From NCBI GenBank assembly GCA_005882295.1, contig VBAI01000072.1:1-32313 (forward strand): a stretch of 32,313 nt of DNA. The letters run 5' to 3'. A program made the translations under genes and the position numbers. This document shows, one piece after another, positions 27,169 through 32,313 of this stretch. The first letter of the stretch is position 1, and the number at the start of each line of letters is the position of its first letter. Below the pieces are notes generated by a model. That model searched no databases, had not been told where the DNA came from, and saw nothing but the letters and a program-made list of their open reading frames with translations. The DNA comes from Candidatus Segetimicrobium genomatis (lineage in GTDB: Bacteria > Sysuimicrobiota > Sysuimicrobiia > Sysuimicrobiales > Kaftiobacteriaceae).

Positions 27169-28508
27169 CAGGACGCGCCTCGCTCGGTTCGCAGGCGCGC
27201 GACGTCCGCCCGCACCTGCTCCAGCTCCTTCTCCAGCGCGATCATCTTCAGCTCACGGCCGACCACGACTTCCTCGAACTTTTCCAGCTCCAGGACCTTC
27301 TCTTGCAGCTCGGTGCGCGACTTCACCAGATCGCGCACCACCTGCTCGTACTCGCGCATATCCCGCAGGATGCCGATCGCGCCGATCACGCGGCCATCCA
27401 GGTCGCGTAGGTTGCTGGCGTTGAGGGTCGTGGGAATGACCTCGCCGCTGGCGCTGCGGGGGTTCAGGCGGACGTTGCGCGTGACCCCACGCTCCACGAC
27501 CTCCCGCAGGGCGGCGACAAACTCCTGCGTCTCCTGAGGGGAGATAAACCGCGACAGCGACTGCTCGATCAGTTCATCCGGCCGGAACCCCAGCAGCTCG
27601 GAGCAGGCGTCGTTGACCTGGAGGATCTTGCCTTCCAGGTCGGACACGAACACCGGGTCTGGGGCGTTCTTGATCAGGCTCTCTGCGTAGGCGCGCGCCT
27701 TGTCCAGCTCGCGCATGTCCCGCAGGATGCCGATCGCGCCGATCGCCCTCCCCTCCACATCGCGCAGGGCGCTGGCGTTGAGGGTCGTAGGGATGACCTC
27801 GCCGGTCGCGCTGCGGGGGTTCAGACGGGCGTCGCGTGTAACCCCGCGCTCCACGACCTCCCGCAGGGCCACGACGAACTCTTTTGTCTCTTGGGGAGAG
27901 ATGAACCGCGACAGCGACTGCTCGATCAGTTCATCCGGCCGGAACCCCAGCAGCTCGGAGCAGGCGTCGTTGACCTGGAGGATCTTGCCTTCCAGGTCGG
28001 AGACGAACACCGGGTCTGGGGCGTTTTTGATCAGGCTCTCTGCGTAGGCGCGCGCCTTGTCCAGCTCGCGCATGTCCCGCAGGATGCCGATCGCGCCGAT
28101 CACGTTCCCATCACCGTCCCGCAGCGCGGACGCGTTCAGCGTCGTGGGGATGACCTCGCCCATCGCGCTGCGTGGGCTAAGCACGACGTTGCGCGTGACG
28201 CCACGCTCCACCACCTCTCGCAACGCCGCCAGGAACTCTTGCGTCTCATGAGCCGAGATGAAACGCGACAGCGACTGCTCAATGAGTTCGGCCGGCCGGA
28301 ACCCCAGCAGTTCATACACCGCATCGTTGGCCTGCAGAATCTTCCCTTCGAGATCGGCGACGAACACCGGATCCGGGGCGTTGCGGATGATGATGTTTGC
28401 GTCTAGTTGCGCGTGCGACCTGATCCCATCCCTCTCTGCATCTGTCATCGTCTCCGGCACGCCGACAGACGTGCCGGCCTTGTCGATGACACCCTTACGT
28501 CTGGCCAT
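27168..28508 (-). CDS. Triple-PAS protein with C-terminal coiled coil (sensor without catalytic domain)
   Basis: 446 aa. Three PAS domains of 119 residues each follow one another from residue ~43: each has NAPDPVFVxDLEGKILQxNDA, ELLGFRPxELIEQSLSRFIS and GEVIPTTLNAS and ends IGAIGILRDMRE. Repeats two and three are nearly identical, the first more diverged. Residues ~400-446 are coiled coil (SRTELQEKVLELEKFEEVVVGRELKMIALEKELEQV). There is no kinase, cyclase or HTH domain, so the product must act through partners, most likely the kinase whose gene overlaps its stop. Ligand or cofactor is not visible; PAS domains of this type may bind haem, flavin or small metabolites. It is the first gene of the five-ORF operon. 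Confidence 0.88.
   Translation of the reverse strand: MARRKGVIDKAGTSVGVPETMTDAERDGIRSHAQLDANIIIRNAPDPVFVADLEGKILQANDAVYELLGFRPAELIEQSLSRFISAHETQEFLAALREVVERGVTRNVVLSPRSAMGEVIPTTLNASALRDGDGNVIGAIGILRDMRELDKARAYAESLIKNAPDPVFVSDLEGKILQVNDACSELLGFRPDELIEQSLSRFISPQETKEFVVALREVVERGVTRDARLNPRSATGEVIPTTLNASALRDVEGRAIGAIGILRDMRELDKARAYAESLIKNAPDPVFVSDLEGKILQVNDACSELLGFRPDELIEQSLSRFISPQETQEFVAALREVVERGVTRNVRLNPRSASGEVIPTTLNASNLRDLDGRVIGAIGILRDMREYEQVVRDLVKSRTELQEKVLELEKFEEVVVGRELKMIALEKELEQVRADVARLRTERGAS
27312..28382 (-). repeat. Three tandem 357-bp coding repeats (PAS units)
   Basis: The units 28382-28026, 28025-27669 and 27668-27312 are in-frame tandem copies of 357 bp. The last two share long identical DNA tracts, including the linker with GATCAGGCTCTCTGCGTAGG, which indicates recent duplication or gene conversion. 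Such a tract may vary in copy number between strains and can collapse in short-read assembly. Confidence 0.85.
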
Positions 28509-28581
28509 CGCGGGATCCCCCTTTTCCCATCGCCGGAAGAGAATCCGGCGTCAGACCGGCGCCAAGATCAATAAATTTTTC

Positions 28582-28598
28582 CCCCCAGACACTGGGGG
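28582..28598. repeat. Short hairpin in the divergent gap 28509-28760
   Basis: CCCCCAG-ACA-CTGGGGG is a 7-bp perfect hairpin next to an A/T-rich tract (AATAAATTTTT) about 75 nt upstream of the triple-PAS gene. It may mark the operon promoter region. Nothing else in the gap 28509-28760 is recognisable to me. Confidence 0.35.
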
Positions 28599-28760
28599 TT
28601 AACCCTCCAAGCGGACATGAAAAAGCCCTGGCGGGACGTCTTCCTAACTCGCGGCCATTGAACTGCTGTTTGTAGGTAATTCGAGGGATGCGAGAGAGGG
28701 AAAGACCCGATACGATTGGTCACGAGCCGCCTTCGAGACGACTCAAAAGGCTTGCGGAAC

Positions 28761-28855
28761 GACCCCATCCGATAAAGGCAAACCCGTCGTGAGGCGGGGA
28801 CGCAAAGCCGCGGGTCAGGTGGGAAACCTGACAGCCGGGCTGCCGAAGAAGGGGA
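28761..28855 (+). promoter_or_regulatory. c-di-GMP-I (GEMM-I) riboswitch, copy 1
   Basis: The conserved GEMM-I core is present: AAAGGCAAACCC, a P2 stem capped by a GNRA loop (CCCGTC-GTGA-GGCGGG), GACGCAAAGCC, GCGGGTC, a P3 hairpin GTCAGGT/ACCTGAC and CAGCCGGGCTGCCG. The position equivalent to G20 of the Vibrio Vc2 aptamer is G, which favours c-di-GMP over 3',3'-cGAMP (where A is expected). The aptamer ends 11 nt before a hairpin that contains the SD of the beta-helix gene, so translational control is likely. Confidence 0.93.
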
Positions 28856-28866
28856 AGTTCGGACTT

Positions 28867-28894
28867 GGCGGTCTTCCGCACCGAGGAGACCGCC
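28867..28894 (+). promoter_or_regulatory. SD-enclosing hairpin, expression platform of riboswitch copy 1
   Basis: GGCGGTCT (28867-28874) and AGACCGCC (28887-28894) form a perfect 8-bp stem; the SD GAGGAG (28883-28888) lies in its loop and distal arm and the start codon follows at once. The same hairpin is conserved in copy 2, so it is under selection. Opening of this stem would be the ON state; the direction of the ligand effect is not deducible. Confidence 0.75.
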
Positions 28895-31570
28895 ATGTTT
28901 TGTGTTCGAGCATCTGGTATTCGCCGGTGCGTGCCTGCCGTGCTGATTCTGGTGATGGCTGCGGCGACGGTGTCTATCCCCGCGCCCGCCGTCGTCCGGG
29001 CCGCCACCCTCCCCGAACTCCCCCGCGTGTACCTCGACACCACTGTGATCCCGCCCACCGGACGCATTCTCACCGTCCCCGCCGGCGGTGATGTGCAGGG
29101 TGCGCTGAATGCAGCCCAATCGGGCGATGTCGTCGAACTGCAGGCCGGCGCGGCATTCCTCGGATCCTTCTCGCTGCCCCGCCGCACCGGGTGGGTGACC
29201 GTGCGCTCCTCAGCGTGGGCCAGCCTCCCCCCGCCCGGGACCCGCGCCACCCCTGCTCACGCGCCCCTCATGGCCAAGCTCGACGGCGGGGGAAGTGTCG
29301 TCCTGCAGGGTGGGTCGCATGTCCGCCTGATTGGCCTGGAGCTCACCAGCGCCACCACCGGCAGCATCGTGGAGCTGGGAGGCGCGGACAACATCGTCGT
29401 GGATCGATCCTGGATTCACGGCACTCCCACGGGCGACGTCCGGCATGGGATCCAGGCGAACGGCAGCAGGATTGCGGTTGTGGATTCTGCCATCACCGAC
29501 ATCCATCACCGCAGCGCCGACGCGCAGGCCATCGACGCCTACGATGGGTGGGGACCCTTCAAAATCGTGAATAACTACCTCCAGGCCTCCGGGGAGAACG
29601 TCCTCTTCGGCGGCTGGGATCCCAGCACGTCGGGGCTGGTGGCCTCCGACATCGAGGTCAGGGGCAACTACTTCACCAAGCCCCTGTCCTGGAAGGCCGA
29701 CGATCCCTCCTATGCGGGCACCCGCTGGGTGGTCAAAAACCTCTTCGAGCTCAAGAACGCGCAGCGCGTCGTGATCGATGGCAACATCTTTGAGTACAAC
29801 TGGACTCAGGCGGATCAGGGCGGCTTCGCGATCCTCTTCACCCCCCGCAATCAGACCGGAGCCGCCCCCTGGTCCACAGTGCAGGACGTCACCTTCATCC
29901 ACAACATCGTGCGGCACTCCACCGCCGGCGTCCAACTCATGGGCTGGGACAACCTCTACCCCAGCCAGCAACTCCAACGTGTCCTTATCCAGCACAATCT
30001 CTTTCTCAACATCGGCGAGTTCCCCGATTCGGTGTATGGGGTCTACACGGGTATGCTCTTTAACGTCTGGGATGGACCCGCCGACCTGACCATCGACCAT
30101 AACACGACCTTCCAGACTGCGCTTCCTCTCTACGCCATGACCCATATCGCCAGTTATTGGCCGGGCACTGGATTCCGGTATACCAACAGCATCACCAACA
30201 GCGCCGCCGGCAACTGGACCACGTGGTTGAATACCTACTTCCCCGGCGCGGTCTTTACCAACGATGCGATGATCGGGGGTACGGCGGGGAGCTACCCGGC
30301 AGGCAACTTTTTCCCGGCCTCGCTCGATTCGGTCGGCTTCGCCAACCTCGCCGGGGGGGACTACCACCTCGCCCCCACGAGCCCCTACAAGAACGCCGCT
30401 ACCGACGGCAAAGATCCCGGCGCCGATATCGATGCCTTGACGGCGGCCACGGCCAGCGCCCTCAGCGGGGGTGGAACCGGGGGCGGCCCTGCTCCCTCCC
30501 CAGTCTCAGTCTCCCCAAGTAACGTCGCTTTCGGTCTAGTGACGGTAGGCACGACCAGCCCGGCGGCGGATATTCAGGCTTTCAATCCCAGCGCGGCCGG
30601 GGTGACGCTCAGCAGCGTCGCCATTACCGGCCCGTTCGTGATCACCCAGAACCATTGCCTGGCGACGAACACCTGGAACGGCGTCATCCCTCCAGGCACA
30701 CACTGCGACATGTTCGTGGTCTTTGCCCCGGCGGTGGGCGGCGCGGCGACCGGCAGGCTGAACATCAGCGTGGCGGGCAGCGTGTATCCGGTGATGCTGT
30801 CCGGCACAGGCGCGGCTGCGGCGGACACCACGCCGCCGTCAATCCCATCCGGCCTGACCGCCACCGTCATCAGTTCCTCGCAGATCACCCTGGCCTGGTC
30901 GCCGTCGACCGACAATGTGGCGGTCTCCGGGTACAACGTCTTCAGAAATGGCACCCTCATCGGGATCGTCAGAAGCACGACTGGCTATCAGGATGCGGGA
31001 CTGTCGGCAGCGACGACCTATGGCTACATGGTGGCAGCGTTTGATGCGGCCGGCAATACATCGGCACCGTCGTCGCCGGCATCGGCCACCACCACGCCGG
31101 CGGGGAGTCGGTCGCCCTATGGAGGGGCGCCCTGGGCCATACCTGGGGTGGTCCAGGCCGAGAACTTCGACGTCGGAGGGGAGGGTGTCGCGTACCATGA
31201 CACCACGCCGGGTAACCAGGGCGGGCAATACCGCATGGATGTCGACGTCGATATCATTGCCGACAACGGCCGCTACGTTATCAATAACTTCCAGACTGGG
31301 GAATGGCTGGAGTATACAATCAACGTCACGGCGACGGGAGTATATCGGATCGAGGTGCTGGTCAGCAGCCAGTTCAGTGCAAGCCGGTTTCGCATGGCGC
31401 TCGACGGACAGAACGTGACTGGCTCGCTATCTGTTCCGAATACGGGGAGTTGGCACACCTTCCAATGGGTGGGGGCGAGCGGGGTGGGGCTGACGATGGG
31501 TCTGCACGTCCTGCGGGTCTATGCGGACCAGCAGTACTTCAACCTCGATGCCATCCGCATCAGAAAATGA
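28895..31570 (+). CDS. Secreted multidomain beta-helix protein under riboswitch control
   Basis: 891 aa from MFCVRASGIRR, the ATG directly behind the SD hairpin; the track's earlier ATG (28865) lies in the leader. Sec signal to ~38 (VLILVMAAATVSIPAPAVVRA). Residues ~60-500 are a right-handed parallel beta-helix (repeating turns such as NIVVDRSWIHG, RIAVVDSAITDIHH, VVIDGNIFEYNW, VLIQHNLFLNIG). Residues ~532-640 look like an ASH/HYDIN-type Ig domain (NVAFGLVTVGTTSPAADIQAFNPSAAG), ~644-735 an FN3 domain (PSGLTATVISSSQITLAWSP), and ~744-890 a CBM6-like carbohydrate-binding module (IPGVVQAENFDVGGEGVAYHD ... LHVLRVYADQQYFNLDAI). This is the layout of a polysaccharide-binding or lyase-like adhesin; catalytic residues are not evident. 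Control by c-di-GMP fits a biofilm-matrix or surface-adhesion role. Linkers are Gly/Ser/Thr-rich. Confidence 0.85.
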   Translation: MFCVRASGIRRCVPAVLILVMAAATVSIPAPAVVRAATLPELPRVYLDTTVIPPTGRILTVPAGGDVQGALNAAQSGDVVELQAGAAFLGSFSLPRRTGWVTVRSSAWASLPPPGTRATPAHAPLMAKLDGGGSVVLQGGSHVRLIGLELTSATTGSIVELGGADNIVVDRSWIHGTPTGDVRHGIQANGSRIAVVDSAITDIHHRSADAQAIDAYDGWGPFKIVNNYLQASGENVLFGGWDPSTSGLVASDIEVRGNYFTKPLSWKADDPSYAGTRWVVKNLFELKNAQRVVIDGNIFEYNWTQADQGGFAILFTPRNQTGAAPWSTVQDVTFIHNIVRHSTAGVQLMGWDNLYPSQQLQRVLIQHNLFLNIGEFPDSVYGVYTGMLFNVWDGPADLTIDHNTTFQTALPLYAMTHIASYWPGTGFRYTNSITNSAAGNWTTWLNTYFPGAVFTNDAMIGGTAGSYPAGNFFPASLDSVGFANLAGGDYHLAPTSPYKNAATDGKDPGADIDALTAATASALSGGGTGGGPAPSPVSVSPSNVAFGLVTVGTTSPAADIQAFNPSAAGVTLSSVAITGPFVITQNHCLATNTWNGVIPPGTHCDMFVVFAPAVGGAATGRLNISVAGSVYPVMLSGTGAAAADTTPPSIPSGLTATVISSSQITLAWSPSTDNVAVSGYNVFRNGTLIGIVRSTTGYQDAGLSAATTYGYMVAAFDAAGNTSAPSSPASATTTPAGSRSPYGGAPWAIPGVVQAENFDVGGEGVAYHDTTPGNQGGQYRMDVDVDIIADNGRYVINNFQTGEWLEYTINVTATGVYRIEVLVSSQFSASRFRMALDGQNVTGSLSVPNTGSWHTFQWVGASGVGLTMGLHVLRVYADQQYFNLDAIRIRK

Positions 31571-31817
31571 CACCGCAGAAAAACCGGCGCTGACGAGGGA
31601 GGGTTATCCCCCAGGCAGCATACCAAACGCGTGTGCGGTTCGTAAGCATCCGCGTCGCTAATTTGAGCGAGATAAGAGAGAAGATCGCCCGTATAGCGAA
31701 CAACCGCTTCCCTTGACGTAAAGTAAGCCCCGTGGTCCAATATAGGAGAAACCCTTAAATATCGGCTGGAATTCACCTTACTTGAATCGTGAAGTTTCAG
31801 CTAGCATACCGCGGATA
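31571..31817 (+). other. Intergenic region between the two riboswitch modules
   Basis: This stretch is richer in A/T than its surroundings and holds no ORF with support. TTGACG near 31710 and TTGAAT near 31785 could be -35 elements, but no well-spaced -10 was found. No terminator for the upstream beta-helix gene is evident. It probably contains the promoter of module 2. Confidence 0.4.
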
Positions 31818-31912
31818 GACCCCATCCGATAAAGGCACCCCGCCTGTGAAGGCGGTCCGCAAAGCCACGGGTCAGGTGATGAACCTGACAGCCGGGCTGC
31901 CGAAGAAGGGGA
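31818..31912 (+). promoter_or_regulatory. c-di-GMP-I (GEMM-I) riboswitch, copy 2
   Basis: Same layout as copy 1: the shared start GACCCCATCCGATAAAGGCA, a P2 stem with GTGA loop (CCGCCT/AGGCGG), CGCAAAGCC, ACGGGTC, P3 hairpin GTCAGGT/ACCTGAC and CAGCCGGGCTGCCG. It departs from copy 1 at GGCACCCC (for GGCAAACC) and TCCGCAAAGCC (for GACGCAAAGCC), changes near the tetraloop receptor and P2 base that could alter affinity. The G20-equivalent is again G. Confidence 0.9.
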
Positions 31913-31923
31913 TATTCGGAGCT

Positions 31924-31951
31924 GGCGGTCTTCCGCACCGGGGAGACCGCC
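31924..31951 (+). promoter_or_regulatory. SD-enclosing hairpin, expression platform of riboswitch copy 2
   Basis: GGCGGTCT (31924-31931) and AGACCGCC (31944-31951) form the same 8-bp stem as in copy 1, with loop TCCGCACCGGGG; the SD GGGGAG is again in loop and distal arm and the ATG follows at 31952. Confidence 0.75.
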
Positions 31952-32313
31952 ATGTTTGTTGCTGGCCAAGCCATACGCGTCCGCACGCTACCCGCGCTGT
32001 TGATCGTCGCGGTCGCGATGCTTTCGCGGCCCGCTCTCCTGCCCGCGGCGAACGCTTCCGTGCTTCCGGAGCGTCCACGCGTCATTCTCGATACGACCTA
32101 CGTCCCCCCGACGGGCCGGACGCTGGCGGTGCCTGCCGGCGGCGATCTCCAGGCGGCCCTGAATGCCGCCGTCGGAGGGGATGTCATCACCCTGCAGGCC
32201 GGGGCGACGTTCTCGGGCCCGTTCACGCTTCCCAACAAGAGCGGCACCGGGTGGATCATCGTGCGCACCAGTGCCGCGGATAGCACCCTCCCGCCGCCGG
32301 GGACCCGCATTAC
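31952..32313 (+). CDS. Paralogue of the riboswitch-controlled beta-helix protein (3' end beyond window)
   Basis: The 120 visible residues start MFVAGQAIRVRTLPALLIVAVAML, a Sec signal ending near ANA. The mature start is parallel to the first copy: LPERPRVILDTTYVPPTGRTLAVPAGGDLQAALNAAVGGDVITLQAG against LPELPRVYLDTTVIPPTGRILTVPAGGDVQGALNAAQSGDVVELQAG. The following SGPFTLPNKSGTGWIIVRTS and LPPPGTR also match, so a beta-helix should come next. The gene has its own riboswitch and SD hairpin. The module has therefore been duplicated as a unit, and more copies may follow outside the window. Confidence 0.85.
   Translation, partial: MFVAGQAIRVRTLPALLIVAVAMLSRPALLPAANASVLPERPRVILDTTYVPPTGRTLAVPAGGDLQAALNAAVGGDVITLQAGATFSGPFTLPNKSGTGWIIVRTSAADSTLPPPGTRI

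Noticed and set aside
28768-28776. CCGATAA read as a sigma-28 -10 element in front of the beta-helix gene (also at 31825)
   Set aside because: The motif is part of the GEMM-I aptamer in both copies, and no TAAA-type -35 lies at the right distance.
28761-31912. 3',3'-cGAMP (GEMM-Ib) specificity of the riboswitches
   Set aside because: The position equivalent to G20 is G in both copies; the cGAMP variant is expected to have A.

Overview
This is a GC-rich, gene-dense bacterial chromosomal window with no IS element, phage gene, rRNA or tRNA that I can recognise. The gene content suggests a free-living diderm: an outer-membrane usher-like beta-barrel, an FlgN-like flagellar chaperone, a FliA-type sigma factor, RpoN with an NtrC-family activator, a copper-amine-oxidase-N-like stalk domain and a partial S-layer-homology domain. 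The mixture resembles poorly cultured GC-rich lineages such as Sysuimicrobiota (CSP1-3) or Armatimonadota. That placement is an inference of low confidence and no marker gene in the window settles it.

Layout. (1) 1-4540, minus: a secretion/pilus-like cassette with two cysteine-containing pilin-like subunits, a periplasmic chaperone-like protein and a large usher-like outer-membrane protein cut by the window edge, preceded by a folded leader. (2) 4600-12300, minus: a motility-type regulatory block with an FlgN-like protein, an NtrC-type sigma-54 activator, a REC-GAF-HD-GYP c-di-GMP phosphodiesterase, RpoN, a GAF + degenerate GGDEF protein, a FliA-type sigma factor and a roadblock protein. (3) 12450-15940, plus: two tiny secreted paralogous peptides with nearly identical Trp-Glu-rich mature parts, one behind a sigma-A-like and one behind a sigma-54-like promoter, followed by a polytopic histidine kinase and a receiver protein. 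(4) 16041-16940, plus: a nucleotidyltransferase-fold protein. (5) 17041-18978, minus: a 42-aa secreted peptide, an XRE-HTH/TPR regulator and a LuxR-type HTH protein, which together look like an RRNPP-type peptide-sensing module. (6) 19178-23580, minus: a cold-shock protein, an SLH-like exported protein and a Dpp/Opp-type peptide importer (two permeases and a binding protein, without ATPases). (7) 23773-28508, minus: a translationally coupled operon of triple-PAS protein, histidine kinase, REC-GAF-PP2C (SpoIIE-type) phosphatase, HATPase and STAS protein, with an apparent 2-nt frameshift splitting the phosphatase from the HATPase. (8) 28761-end, plus: two copies of a module made of a c-di-GMP-I (GEMM-I) riboswitch, an SD-enclosing hairpin and an exported beta-helix protein; the second copy runs off the window.

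Functional reading. Almost everything here is signal transduction feeding surface or secreted products. c-di-GMP is represented by a breakdown enzyme, a degenerate GGDEF protein and two riboswitches. Sigma-54 is represented by RpoN, an activator and a strong candidate promoter in front of one micro-peptide. Two separate loci pair a tiny exported peptide with a plausible receptor (a membrane kinase at one, a TPR regulator plus peptide importer at the other). These are the best candidates for an undescribed system.

Four gene borders carry non-homologous elements of shared architecture: arrays of 7-, 8- or 9-bp degenerate tandem units on both arms of an inverted repeat, three of them lying within a few bases of stop codons.
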